From Ahaetulla prasina (lineage: Eukaryota; Chordata; Lepidosauria; Squamata; Colubridae), in NCBI RefSeq assembly GCF_028640845.1, contig NC_080539.1, positions 300,931,516 to 300,995,515 on the forward strand: DNA of 64,000 bases. Direction: 5' to 3'. Position numbers and translations under genes: made by a program. This document shows positions 34,301 to 44,560 of this stretch, piece after piece (the first letter of the stretch is position 1; each line of letters opens with the position of its first letter). The notes beneath the pieces are model-generated. The model ran no database searches, was not told the origin of the DNA, and worked only from the letters and a program-made list of their open reading frames with translations.

Positions 34301-37300
34301 GAAACTGTAATGCTATTCAAAAATCTCAAATATGATTGGAAAAATGAAAAAGAAACGACTCAATTAAGAAGTTTCAGGATGTACAAAAAAGAAATTAGCA
34401 ACTTTAATAGGAAGCAAATTAAAGGAGTAAAAAGAATAGGAGCAAACCTAGAAGGCCTGGGAAGATCCTGAATAACTATTTACTAACGAGAAAATGGTAC
34501 TTTAGAAAGCAGCCTTTCCAATGCAAAAAAGGAATAGTACATGTTAAGCTTTAGCCTCACAGAAATGTGGCTTCTAAGTAATAATAATAATAATAACAAC
34601 AACAACAACAACAACAGAGTTGGAAGGAACCTTGGAGGCCTTCTAGTCCAACCAGGGGGGCCCAGCAGGAAACCCTACACCATCTCAGACAGATGGTTAT
34701 CCAACATTTTCTTAAAAATTTCCAGTGTTGGAGAATTCACAAGGCAAGTCGTTCCACTTATTAATTGTTCTAACTGTCAGTAAATTTCTCCTTAGTTCTA
34801 AGCTGCTTTTTTCCTTGATCAGTTTCCACCCATTGCTTCTTGTTCTACCCTCAGGTGCTTAAAGTCATTCCTTAATTTATAGTTTCCACTAGAAACGTAT
34901 AGTAAGACTATGCAGCAGTCAAAATTTCATAGTGTGGCAATGATTAAAGAGACTCTCCTCATTCCATAGTCACAAAGAAACACAAGACAGTTAGATAAAA
35001 TGATCTACCGCAAAGAATTAGAAAGCCATACATGTCAGCGTTCCAGAACCACCACCCCAAGTAAAAACTCCAAAGCAAGCATCTTTCAAAGTTCAATTTA
35101 CTAGGATAGGTAAACTGGCACATCTAAGAAAACCTGAATCTGAGAGGTCCGGGTTTTCCCTCAGTAAATTGAAGCCCCCAAAACCAACCCCTGACTACAC
35201 AGTCGATCACATGCTTCAATCGCCAACTGTCCCATCTTGAAACAGCACTCCGACCACTCCTTCTCCAGATGCAGGATCGGCCTGACCTTGACCGACAGGA
35301 AGAATGCTATTATGTCTAAAGACAACCCCTCTACTAAATCGCCCCTCCTACTTTCCCACATGAGAAAGTGGCAGCACAGAAGCTTCCAGCCTAATATGGC
35401 TTCCAAAGCTGACAATACATATGAAGAAAGGCTCGATCTAAGAGAACTCTGGAATCTCGCCCAATAAAGAAATTAATCCCCATCTTAAATCCTAGGTCTT
35501 TCCTTAAATTTTCTGAATCAACAGCAATTTGGCTGCTTTGAGGATTTGCCCCATGTTTACAAAAGGGCTTTCTCATATTGGAGATGCCAGCCTCACCCAG
35601 CTTCAAACTTCAGTAACTACAATGGTATCAACACTGTGTCAGCTTTGGAAGCCATATTAGGTTGGAAGCTGCCAAGCTGCCACCTTCTCATGTGTGGGAA
35701 AGTAAGAGGGGGGATTTATTTGAGGGTTTTGTATTTAGACAAAATAGCATTCTTCCCGTCAGTCAAAGGTCAGGCTGAGCCTGCATCTGGAGGAGTGGTT
35801 GGACTGCTGTCTGGAGATGGAACGGATGGTGATTGGAGCATGTGATCAACTGAGGAGTGAAGGGATGGTTTGGGGGGTTTTGATTTACTGAGGGAAAACC
35901 CAGAACTCTCAGATTTGGATTTTCCCAAGATGTGCCAGTATACCTACTCTAATAAATGGAACTTTGAGAAAATGCTTGCCTCAGAGTTTTTAATTGGAGC
36001 AGAGAGTTTTCTGGAACGCTGACAAACTGTTGGTTTTGTTTTCAGTTTTGGTTAAGAAGCTATGCTGAATCAAGATTAGTTGATGTCAAAATATTTATTT
36101 AATGATTAATTAAACCTATATGCTATGCATCTTGTCTAAAGGAGACTCCAGGCAGCTTACAGTCATAAAAACAGCTCTGGTGGAGCAGAGCTTGGAATGC
36201 AGTAGAGATATAGTCCTCGACTTATGACCGCAATTTAATCCAAAATCTGTGGCATAGCGAGACAATTGTTACTTGAGTTTTTTCCCATTTTATGATCTTA
36301 GTAGCAAGGTTGTTAAATGAATCTGGCTTCCCCATTGATTTTTCTTGTCAGGTGGTTGCAAAAGGTGCTCAAATGACCCTGGGAAACTGCAATGGTCATA
36401 ATTATGAACCAGTTGCCAAGCACCTGAATTTTGATCACGTGACCATAAGGATGTTGCAACAGTGGTATGTGTGAAAAACAATTATGTCCCTTTTTTCAGT
36501 GCCATTATAACTTTGCATTATCAATAAATGAATTCTTGTAAGTCGAGGACTACTGCTATTGCAGGCTAACTCTGCCACAGTCTGGAGTTCGATCCTGACA
36601 GGCTCGAAATTGATTCAGCCTTTCATCCTTCTGAGGTCAATAAAATGAGGACCCAGATTGTTGGTGGCAATATGATGACATTTGTAAACCACACAGAGAG
36701 TGCTGTAAAGCAGGGGTCCCCAACCTCCGGTCCGTAGACTGGCACTGGGCCAGGGCATACCAGAAACCGGGCTGCACAAACAAAGAAAGCCCCATTCGTG
36801 GGAGACCCCCTCCGATCCATGGAAAAATCTGTCTCCACAGAACCATTCCCTGGTGCCAAAAAGTTTGGGAGCCACTGCTGTAAAGTACTATGTATAAAGC
36901 ACTATATACAACTAAGCGTTATTGCTAAGTGCTAAAAACAAGATAAAACATTAAAACGTAAAAACAATAAATATTAACACTAAACTGATTTAAAATTGAG
37001 ATGATGGAAAGGAAGAAAGCAAGATATAGAAGCATTTGAGTTAAAAACAATTTTGCTCTGAGTAGAAAATAATTTATCAAATATAGATATAACAAATTAA
37101 TTACAAACAAAAACAGAAGTTTAGATTTGGCATAATATGGCTTAATGTTTGTCCTCTAATCTCTGGCCACTAACATGTCAGAAGGTTGGTTTTGTTTTGT
37201 TTTTTGTGGTTGTTTTTTTGTTTAGCAGTGGAATGAATATTCTATATCAGGGGTGTCAAACCCAACTGCATCGGGGGCCACATCATGTCATATCGGGATG

Positions 37301-40300
37301 TTTTTTGCCTTTGCAGAGCTGAGGTCGGTGTGGCCTGCGCAGGCTGTATCCGGCCCACGAGTCACCAGTTTGACAGGCCTATTCTAGATCCTTCATAACT
37401 GCTTTACAGATTTAAGATAGATACATTTTTTAAAAATATTGTTAAACTGTTAAACTTAAAAAACACTAAATAATTTAATTTGATTTAAAATGAGCCTGTT
37501 AAATTAACTGCATTTTAATAATTCATCCTATTCACTGATTCAATTGATAAACAAAATAAGCTTCACTCATCTGTTTAGTTTGCCTTTAAATTATGGCACA
37601 TACACATCCCATTTTATTTTCATGGGTGAACTTTAAAAACCTTTGGTTTATTCTTTCATAAAAGGCAAATCTGTAGCTTAGACCAGCAATTGGAACCGGA
37701 ATTGCATTGCCAAGCAATGCATCATAAAGCATAATGTCACATGGCCACATCATAACTCTGAACAGTCACTGAACAAATGGATGTAATCTCAGGACTATCT
37801 GCATTATGCCACATATTTCTTTTCTTAACATCTTAGTTGATATTATGACATCATTTCTTCCTGAAAGCTAAAAAACTAATAATACTACATCAACTTACTT
37901 CAAGTGGTCCAAGGTTAGCCTTTGCATTTTGACCATTTCATTGTTGCATGTTCGATCATAGAATGGATTACTGCGTTCTGAGAAATAGTCCAATACACTC
38001 CCACTGTTTAATATTGGAATCCATGAACTATCAACCCAGGAAATTCCCAGCAGATTATCTATAAGAGTAAAATAATGTGCAAGGGAGAAGTAAAGTAAGA
38101 GGAGAAAAGAGAAAAACATAGTTTCGCGTTCAGAAAAACCAATGACAGTAAAAAAAAAAAACTCAGTTTAACCAACCTGAGATATCCAGTGCAAAAACTT
38201 ATATATTAATGACATCAGTCCCAAAATAATACAATAAATTATCTCTTTAAGATGAAGATCTATACTTTACTCACTGAAGCATCTTTAAACAATACTGCAT
38301 ATTTAAAGTAAAACATTTAAACTATCATTTTAAACTATCATTTACAAATTTTTGTTTTAGCCCCAAGGCACACAAAACAGAAACTTGCTGAGACGAATAC
38401 TGGATAAGAAGTCTCCTAAGAAACTTGCATTTGAGGTCTTGAGTCCTATGAGTTCTCAGTAAAAAACAAACAATGCATCAAAGTGATAAATAATATCACA
38501 GCAGAAATCTTTAAGCAAAGAAAACAAATTCAAAGCCACACTATCACTCCATCACCTATACCAGTGTTGGCGAACCTTTGATGTCACCACGTGCTGGCCT
38601 GCATGCCGAAAGTGGCACATGAAACCATTCTGCGAGGTATGCGCAGACCCGCTGGCCTTCACATGTGGGGCAGTGGTCCTTCGCGCATGTCGGCACCCGA
38701 ACACCAGCATGGAGGTGCAATGTCAACCTGGAAGTTCAGGTGCCGGCCTGCACATGGGTGACTGAACGCTGCTCTTTCGGGTTCCACTGCTCCCGCATGC
38801 ACAACGGCCAGCTGACCAGCGTGTGTGTGAACACAGGAACATGGAATAGGAGCCAGTGAGGCTGCACATTCTTTGCAGGATGGTTTTGCATGCTGCTTCC
38901 GGCACACATGCCATAGGTTCGCCGACACTGACTTATACCAATATACTTAGAATATTATTTCACTCCAATGGTTTCTATGTGTTGTGTCTCGTCCCGTCCA
39001 CAGCCGGGGCCTTCTTATCTGCTTCCGAACACGGAGGAATGTCCTAGTATGCCTCCCAGCCCCAGCCCTGGCTCCATGCCCAGACAGGCTGAAGAGGAGG
39101 AAGTATCTCCAGCCCCCAGCTCTGGCTCCATGCCCAGGCAAATGAAGCAACTAGACCCCTCCCCCTCCTCCACAGCATGTGAGCCTGAGGGAGGTCAATT
39201 GCCAACAGCTGCAGACTGGAGTGACCCTCGCGTCAGAAGACTTGATAGACAGAGGCAACAGAAGGAAGGGAGGGGCAGGCCTGGATAAGTGCTGAGTCAT
39301 GGAGCCACATCCCATGGCCTATATAAAGGACCTGCTTTCTGGCATTCTCTGAGTCAGGCAAAGTCTAAACATATCTTGCTGAAGTCACTTTCTGGTCTCC
39401 TGCCTGCCCTGAGGACTTTAATAGGACTTTGGCAGAGCTGCAGAGGCACGCCTGATTCGGATTTCCCTGACCCGGCCGTCAGCGGAGGAGTGGGACACGA
39501 CACTATGTCCAACAGGATGCCATAAGAAGATATAAGAAAAATATGGTACTGAGAATTTTTAGCTTATAAAAATGATAGTAGTGAATATGATAAAGGTTTA
39601 TAAATGTGACTATTGTTTAGACAGATTTTCTTTCTTTTCCTATAACACCTGAATTCAGAATATAGTTAGTCCTTGACTTATGACCATAATAGAGCCCAAC
39701 ATTTCTGTTGCTAAGCGAAACATTTAAGTGAACTTTGTCCCATTTTTATCTTTCTTACCACAGTTGTTAAGTGAATCACTACAGTTGTTAAGTTGTTAGG
39801 ACGGTGGTTAAGTGAATCTGGTTTCCACATTAACTTTGCTCATCAGAAGATTGCAAAAAGTGGTCACATAACCCTAGGATACTGCAACTATCATAAGTCA
39901 GTTGCCAATCCTTTGAATTTTGATCACAAGACCTTGGGGATGGCTACAGTGTGAAAGCATGACTGATAGGGACAAAAGAACACAAGAAGGGAAGAAATGG
40001 GGTGATCCAAAGTAAATGTAGAGTGGCTGGCAGTACTTTATATAAGTTACGTCTCATAGGTCTACAGATGGATCTCCTTCCCTTCTCCATATTTGTTATA
40101 TTTGTTTAATTCCGCCAAGCTCTTTGGAAGCTTCAAATAACATGATATTCCTAAAATGTTACATATAGCAGATAAAATTCAGGTATTGCATTATGATAGT
40201 CTAGTAGCATCACATATCTCCGGGCAATTGCTATATAAAAGATTAAGGTACATGATAGTTAAGGCCATTTGAAATCTAAAAAAATACAATTTCATGAGAT

Positions 40301-43009
40301 TTTTAATTGAAAAAAATATTCTTAATATATATAGAAAAAAAGAATACAGAAGTGTTCTAATTCAATTTAAGATATTTTAGCATTATTATTACCTTTAAAC
40401 TTTTAAATGTATATTTTCTTTTATGTACTCCGAGCATATGCACCAAGACAAATTCCTTGTGTGTCCAATCACATTTGGCCAATAAAGAATTCTAAACCCA
40501 GGATTCTCCTAGCAATTATTTTACAGCAGATTCTTGACAGGGAAGTTTTGAACCAACTTGAAATCCAGCCTGTGATATATGGTTGCATAAAATATGCATA
40601 TGCTGCTTCAGAAATCTTTTAGAAAGCAAAACCCAGATGGCTAGGAAGCCATGCTTAATGCAGCATAAATAGGTCTATGAATAATACATGTGCTGCTCTC
40701 TAGCTCTTGGAAGACATCAGACAATCATATGTAAATATATCTGCTCCATTCCTTTCTATGAAAACAGTTTTTTTTTTTTACTGGGGTAAATTACTTCTTA
40801 AAAGTAATTAAAATAAACATTACAGAAGCATCCAAGCTAGGATGGCTTAACAGAAACTTCCACTGACATTTTTTTAGTAAACCGTACACTTATGTGACAT
40901 CACTCTTTCATGGGCTACATTGGTTACTCAGGTAAACCAACCATAATGGTTTATGTAGAGATGGTTTTACTATCTTTTTTTTTGTCATGGTCATTAAGTG
41001 AACCCATGTTTTGCTCTGGGCTGGTTTTGCTGAAAACTGAAAGTAAACAGCGGGTTTTGGCAAAAACATTGTAAACATGTGATTGTGGGTAAATATGACC
41101 TGGCTGCTAAGTCTCCAATGTGCAGTCATGTGACTCCAGAACTACAGAAACTTCAAATCCAGGTCATAAATATTCCCTAGGTAAGTCCATCATAACTTTG
41201 AATGGTCACTAAGCAACCTGTTATAAGTCTAGAACTACTTGTAGTTGGGTTCCTGGGTACAATTCAAGGTACTATTTATTGTCTATCAAGTTCTTCAAGG
41301 ATCAGGGCATGGATGTTTAAGGGATCATCCTTACATAATTACATCTGCTATCCTGTAAGATCTAGCATGGTGGGCATGATCGGCTTCCAATATCAAACAA
41401 TGACACCCTGTAGGAACCCAGAGACATTCCTTTTCTGTCACTGCTCTGGAGTAGATCCCCCCCCCACCCGCCCACACATCTCTGGTCTGTTTGGGCCTCA
41501 TTCTGCTAAACAGAAGTTTGATATTCTGAAACAGAAATACAGGATCAGATTAATAATAACCAATAAGTATCAGCTGTGTTTTTCTTTAAGGGTTGCTTTT
41601 GATTATTTCTGAACTCTACTTAAAAGCATTTATGACTTGCACTAAATTACAAAAAAACCAAATTTAAAATTAATTCTAGCTTGACCTTGGAATATGTAAA
41701 AAATATGGTTTTTTTCAGACCTGAAGGTCTGTCTTTTCTGTCACTATAGTTTTTGTATAGTAGCTGTTAATAGTGAGTGATCTGATCAATTGACTTTCTT
41801 TCCCTTTTCACTGCTACAAAACTGGAAGAAATTTCTCTTCTTTATAGAGTCGAAGTTTGACAGATGCCTTGATTGTATGTTTTGATTCTCAATTACAAAA
41901 ACTGGTTTCACCTAATCTAACCATGGTTTGTTTTAATCATAGTATGAACAAGCTATGGTGACTTGATTCACATATATACTTCATAATTTTTTCTTCATGA
42001 AAAACTTGAGAGTTGGATTTAAAAACACATTTTGGCTTAGACACTGTATTTCCTAAAGTTATAACAATTTATCTCTATCAGTTTCATGCATATTGATTTC
42101 ATATCTATTTTAAACATGATATAAAATAGATATGCTTATCCAAGAAGTTAACCAATTATTTAATTGGCATAACATTTTGCAGCACTAGAAAAACTTCAAC
42201 CAAACTGATTATTCAGGAGAAATTTAATAGTATATAAATAGTAAAACAATACAACTACTACATAGGTGTTTCATTAACATCTAACACGTTTTAAAAAATT
42301 AAAATAGTTCCTGTTTTAAGACTCTATAATCTGCTGTGTAACTGTCTCACTCATCCAAGTGGCTCCTGAAACTGAACCCGACACTTCAAAGCATGAACAT
42401 TTATTTAAATGATTATAGTAAAGTATTACAAGTCTGATCTTCTCATTTTGATTCATGTGCAATCTTTATCTAATTACCAGACTAGAAAATTTATATACAA
42501 TTGCTATATTCACAAATCAAGCCTACACGTCATTTGTTCAGAAGAAAACTAGCGTAACAGGATTTGTCTGTACAATTTTGCTGACCAATATTAGTCAGGC
42601 TGCACGACTAATTACTACGGCGTCTCCCCCTCCCAAATACTGGAGATTTGAAATCGGAAAGAAATCTGAATGGATCTGAACATCTGAAGCTCCTCCGGTC
42701 CAGAAGCTACCCTGGTTCTTCTATGTCTTAAAATAGATTTAAGCTGCGAATATCCTACAATCACTGGATAGTCGGGAGAAGTTGACGTTTTGTGGCTTTC
42801 GACGCAGTTCATGAAAACACTCCATGCCTCTGATGGAAGCGGACAATAAATAGCCCAGGAAAACGTGCTTTGGAAAAATACTAAAATAGATAAGTAACTA
42901 AGCAAGCAAGCTCATCGTCCCAGTTTCGTAGGGATCGTCCCTGTTTATACCTAAGTACCAGGCAGCTAAACTACCCGCTTCCAATACCTCTTATGTCGAC
43001 CGCCGCCAT
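28198..43009 (-). CDS. MED6: Mediator complex subunit 6, eight coding exons
   Basis: MED6 is a head-module subunit of Mediator, the nuclear coactivator linking activators to RNA polymerase II. Coding exons (minus strand, 5' to 3'): 42988-43009, 37899-38058, 33870-33961, 32256-32338, 31276-31384, 30411-30526, 28897-28924, 28198-28328. Lengths 22, 160, 92, 83, 109, 116, 28 and 131 sum to 741 nt, giving 246 residues plus stop, the same length as human MED6. All introns are GT-AG. Characteristic pieces: [96 protein letters not shown], and a C-terminus ending KRMRLQ. The C-terminal third is Lys/Glu-rich and less conserved. In human, MED6 also neighbours ADAM20/21. Confidence 0.97.
28897..28924 (-). 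CDS. MED6: MED6 coding exon 7 (28-nt micro-exon)
   Basis: Only 28 nt: QKSGEKPVP plus one base. Acceptor TCACAG, donor GTAAGA. It keeps the frame between exons 6 and 8 and matches the GEKPVPV stretch of vertebrate MED6. Confidence 0.92.
29110..29973 (+). mobile_element. CR1 LINE 3' fragment in MED6 intron, split by a hAT element
   Basis: Left part carries the CR1 C-terminal/3' pattern (gccagtggaacaggctatt...attgctggaagcct). The right part after the hAT insertion carries cctttcaactctaaaattctatg, the usual CR1 3' end with an ATTCTATG-type tail. Decayed. It lies in the intron between MED6 exons 6 and 7, antisense to the gene. Confidence 0.7.
29383..29890. mobile_element. hAT-type element (508 bp)
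   Basis: Starts CAGGGGTAGTCAACCT; the reverse complement of its right end starts CAGTGGTAGTCAACCT. Flanking octamers ccctacag (29375-29382) and ccctagag (29891-29898) match 7 of 8. Inverted ends continue into ccctaccgc/gcggtaggg. No transposase frame. Inserted in the CR1 fragment. Confidence 0.82.
30411..30526 (-). CDS. MED6: MED6 coding exon 6
   Basis: 116 nt: residues 156-194, the Lys-rich linker and the conserved [17 protein letters not shown] helix ending FPPKFVQ. Acceptor TTTTCAG, donor GTAACA. Confidence 0.96.
30838..30965 (+). repeat. tRNA-derived SINE fragment
   Basis: Contains the pattern ttggattagaagcagggag...cagattctaaatc, followed by cttaagcatagaaa and ttgggtgatcttaagagagac, of the squamate tRNA-type SINE in which a B-box-like segment precedes a -ttaggcatgaaagcc-ctgggtgacctt- body. 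Partial and diverged; MED6 intron 5. Confidence 0.55.
31276..31384 (-). CDS. MED6: MED6 coding exon 5
   Basis: 109 nt: residues 120-156 ([20 protein letters not shown] and [10 protein letters not shown]). Acceptor TGTTCAG, donor GTAAGA. Confidence 0.96.
32256..32338 (-). CDS. MED6: MED6 coding exon 4
   Basis: 83 nt: residues 92-119 ([20 protein letters not shown]). Acceptor TTTAAAG (weak polypyrimidine tract), donor GTAAGT. Confidence 0.95.
33870..33961 (-). CDS. MED6: MED6 coding exon 3
   Basis: 92 nt: residues 61-92 ([15 protein letters not shown]...[10 protein letters not shown]). Acceptor TTTCAG, donor GTAAGG. Confidence 0.96.
34578..34885 (-). mobile_element. CR1 LINE 3' end with ATA/ACA repeat tail
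   Basis: A (TAA)n(CAA)n run (34578-34616) is followed by gttggaaggaaccttggaggccttctagtcc, caggaaacccta and tccagtgttggagaattcaca, the antisense CR1 3' UTR pattern. Inserted in MED6 intron 2 in the same orientation as the gene. 5' truncated. Confidence 0.8.
35033..35414 (-). mobile_element. Solo LTR (382 bp), inverted partner of 35637-36024
   Basis: Runs from TGTCAGCGTTCC to AAAGCTGACA with a perfect 5-bp duplication ATACA (35028-35032, 35415-35419). It is the reverse complement of the LTR at 35637-36024 with moderate divergence. No internal sequence. MED6 intron 2. Confidence 0.87.
35637..36024 (+). mobile_element. Solo LTR (388 bp), plus orientation
   Basis: Runs from TGTCAGCTTTGG to GGAACGCTGACA. 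Flanking pentamers cactg and aactg match 4 of 5. An AATAAATGG polyadenylation signal near 35951 sets the orientation. Same family as 35033-35414, 222 bp away and inverted. Confidence 0.83.
36213..36550. mobile_element. TA-flanked terminal-inverted-repeat element (GTCCTCGACTTA family)
   Basis: Ends GTCCTCGACTTATGACC and (reverse complement) GTCCTCGACTTACAAG, flanked by TA on both sides, as for Tc1/mariner-type insertions. About 338 bp, no transposase. Inserted in the SINE. Related partial copies at 39667-39965 and 40895-41250. Confidence 0.75.
36711..36877. mobile_element. Small hAT-type element in the SINE
   Basis: Starts CAGGGGTCCCCAACC and ends GGGAGCCACTG. Perfect 8-bp duplication ctgtaaag (36703-36710, 36878-36885), which was a single copy in the SINE. 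167 bp, no coding capacity; the overlapping open frames here are artefacts. Confidence 0.9.
37248..37381. mobile_element. Small hAT-type element (GGGTGTCAAAC family)
   Basis: Starts CAGGGGTGTCAAACCC and ends GTTTGACAGGCCTA (worn). Octamers ttctatat and ttctagat match 7 of 8. MED6 intron 2. Confidence 0.78.
37899..38058 (-). CDS. MED6: MED6 coding exon 2
   Basis: 160 nt: residues 8-61, start of the conserved Med6 domain ([13 protein letters not shown]). Acceptor CTTATAG, donor GTAAGT. Confidence 0.96.
38562..38930. mobile_element. hAT-type element (369 bp, GTGTTGGCGAACC family)
   Basis: Starts CAGTGTTGGCGAACCT; the reverse complement of the right end starts CAGTGTCGGCGAACCT. Octamers acctatac and acttatac match 7 of 8. 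GC-rich body. MED6 intron 1. Open frames across it carry no transposase motif. Confidence 0.85.
38980..39502 (+). mobile_element. Solo LTR (523 bp) in MED6 intron 1
   Basis: Runs from TGTTGTGTCTCG to GGGACACGACA with a perfect 5-bp duplication CTATG (38975-38979, 39503-39507). A TATATAAAGG promoter word lies near 39320. GC-rich compared with its surroundings. It is antisense to MED6 and brings a possible antisense promoter. Confidence 0.88.
39667..39965 (+). repeat. Partial GTCCTCGACTTA-family TIR element
   Basis: Begins tagtccttgacttatgacc and follows the body of the 36213 element (aagtgaatctggtttcc, ttgatcacaagacc), but lacks the right terminal repeat. Confidence 0.65.
40400..40494 (+). 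repeat. CR1/L3 (Snake1-type) LINE 3' end
   Basis: Contains ttttcttttatgtactccg, gcatatgcaccaagacaaat and cacatttggccaataaagaa, the 3' end shared with copies at 44376, 46011, 54663 and 60897. Here the ATTCT tail is only one unit long. Confidence 0.8.
40895..41250 (-). repeat. Diverged GTCCTCGACTTA-family TIR element, minus orientation
   Basis: Reverse complement follows the family (acttataacaggttgcttag, then ttatgacctgg and ggttcacttaatgacc). Both ends are worn. Confidence 0.5.
41251..42987. other. MED6 intron 1, 5' part, no further feature
   Basis: AT-rich intron sequence with no recognised repeat or exon. A C-rich run lies near 41457-41473. Confidence 0.5.
42988..43009 (-). CDS. MED6: MED6 coding exon 1
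   Basis: 22 coding nt: residues 1-7 (MAAVDIR) plus one base of Asp8, then the donor GTATTG. The ATG lies in an ATGGCGGCGG word that also fits a YY1 site. Confidence 0.93.
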
Positions 43010-43260
43010 GATTCACCTCCGCGCGTCGCAGCCACTCTCTACTTGACGCGAAACGATGATCTCTGCAAACCATAGAGAAACGGCGCTTAGACCGATCAAA
43101 AGGGAGAAACAGCGCTTTCCTAGACTGGAAGGGGAAAGGTGGGGGGGGGGGAAAACCCGCCTGCAGCGCATGCGTATTCATTGCTTCATGTGTCCAGGCA
43201 ACCGCAGAATATGGTACGGTTTCTATAGGAACGCTCGCCTCGGAGCGTAATCAAGACTTG
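43010..43260 (-). promoter_or_regulatory. MED6: CpG-rich MED6 promoter
   Basis: CpG-rich patch directly upstream of MED6 exon 1 in otherwise CpG-poor DNA. It contains an NRF1-like GCGCATGCGT at 43166-43175, about 160 bp upstream of the ATG, an RFX-like GGCAACCGC just upstream, and a YY1-type ATGGCGGC at the start codon. No TATA box seen. This is the usual layout of a housekeeping CpG promoter. No divergent gene is visible beyond it in this window. Confidence 0.7.
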
Positions 43261-43858
43261 ATTCAAAAAACGGGTTTCAAATCAAGACGCTATGAAAGAT
43301 TTTCATTGTAGTTCTCAGGAAGTGCTGGGCCTTAGAGAATGATGATAAAGACTTAGATTCCAAAGTAAAGTGACCGAAGTATATCGTTTATTGAAATCTT
43401 GGTAATTAAGCCTCATCTCACCTCTGTACCTACTTTAGATGGATAGGAGAGCAACTCCCATCATTTCCTACCCACCAAGCACAGCTACGAATCTTAACAA
43501 TATCTGGAAGTGGGGAAGTCGTCCCATTGTAACTAATCATGATATACACTTGGTATGACTTTGATCAACCAATTTAAATGTTTTTGTAAAATTAATTACA
43601 TTGTGCAATTGGTTAGGTGGATGCAAACAAACTATTTAATGTTCATCGGCTTTTTCATGTTGCAAAATTCCTGGGCCAAGGAAGTTCAAGTTACCTGATT
43701 ATTGTGAATGGGCAGTAAAACAATGATATTCTCAAAGGCTAATAACAACCAGCATGGGGAACAATGGTTAGCAAAATATGTGGATGTAGGGCTTCTTAAT
43801 TAGCTCCTCTCATTTCCTTTAGATGCATGCTTCTCAGAAATATTATCTGTCTTCATTG
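43261..43858. other. Intergenic, nothing recognised
   Basis: AT-rich, no coding or repeat signal that I can name. Confidence 0.5.
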
Positions 43859-43866
43859 TATGGGGT

Positions 43867-44197
43867 CAGGGGTGAAATCCAGCAGGTTCTGACAGGTTCT
43901 GGAAAACCAATAATGGAAATTTTGAGGAATTCGGAGAACCGGCAAATACCACCTCTGGCTGGCCCCAGAGTGGGGTGGGAATGGAGATTTTGCAACATCT
44001 TTTCTCCAGGAGTGGGGAGGGAATGGGGATTTTGCAGTATCCTTCCCCTGGAGTGGGGTGGGAATGGAGATTTTGCAATATACTTCCCCCAGGAGTGGGG
44101 AAGGAATGGGATTTTGCAGTATCCTTCCCCTGCCATGCCCACCAAGCCACACCATGCCCACAGAAGCAGTAGTAAAAAAAATTGGATTTCACCACTG
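43867..44197. mobile_element. hAT-type element with internal minisatellite
   Basis: Starts CAGGGGTGAAATCC; the reverse complement of the right end starts CAGTGGTGAAATCC. Octamers tatggggt and tatagggt match 7 of 8. The middle (about 43965-44130) holds about four tandem units of a 40-45 bp motif with aggagtggg(g/a)...gggattttgcagtat. These create overlapping long open frames on both strands that are not genes. Same family as 58934-59208 and 61787-61988, which have one unit. Confidence 0.85.
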
Positions 44198-44560
44198 TAT
44201 AGGGTCCTTAGTTCTCTCCGAGTTAGGTGGGTTTTTTGTAGATGTTTCATTACCAAACTAGGTAACAGATTAATAGTTGAACTCTGACCTATAAATAATC
44301 TCATCTATCAGCATCTACATTGCATTTACATATTGTCTATAAGGTACATCCTTATACACTGAATTGCAGGCTTATAGAATAGAATTTTTATTGGCCAAGT
44401 GTGATTGGACACAAGGAATTTGTCTTGGTGCATATGCTCTCAGTATACATAAAAGAAAAGATACCTTCATCAAGGTACAACACTTACAACTCTTAATGAT
44501 AGTCATAGGATACAAATTTAACACTTAATGATAGTCATAGGCTACAAATAAGCAATCAGG
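44198..44560 (-). repeat. Inverted-repeat arm 1: CR1/L3 3' end plus shared flank
   Basis: The minus strand of 44376-44560 carries the CR1/L3 3' end (ggccaataaa, ggtgcatatgct on plus as reverse). 44198-44375 is about 180 bp of downstream flank that is also present, inverted, at 46121-46292. A 28-bp unit (cttaatgatagtcatagg) is repeated twice at about 44490-44545. Confidence 0.7.

Larger units (their letters stand above)
36172..36935 (+). repeat. tRNA-derived squamate SINE interrupted by two DNA elements
   Basis: The left piece (ctctggtggagcagagcttg, A-box-like) continues after an insertion into ctattgcaggctaactctgc and gagttcgatcctgac (B-box-like). Then come cagcctttcatccttctgagg, aaaatgaggacccagattgt and gtaaaccacacagagag, and after a second insertion ctgtaaagtactatg. 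This is the widespread squamate SINE whose 3' part resembles BovB. It is a pseudogene-like repeat, not a tRNA gene. Confidence 0.82.

Noticed and set aside
36585..36605. tRNA gene from the B-box-like gagttcgatcctgac
   Set aside because: No cloverleaf or acceptor stem; the surrounding sequence is the tRNA-derived SINE.
36600..36880. Three overlapping 69-86 codon minus-strand frames
   Set aside because: They lie in a 167-bp hAT element inside a SINE and have no domain.
43965..44130. CRISPR-like regular repeats
   Set aside because: Tandem minisatellite without unique spacers in a eukaryotic transposon.
43823..44304. Several 100-150 codon proline-rich frames on both strands
   Set aside because: Produced by the internal minisatellite of a hAT element; repeats without stops on both strands.
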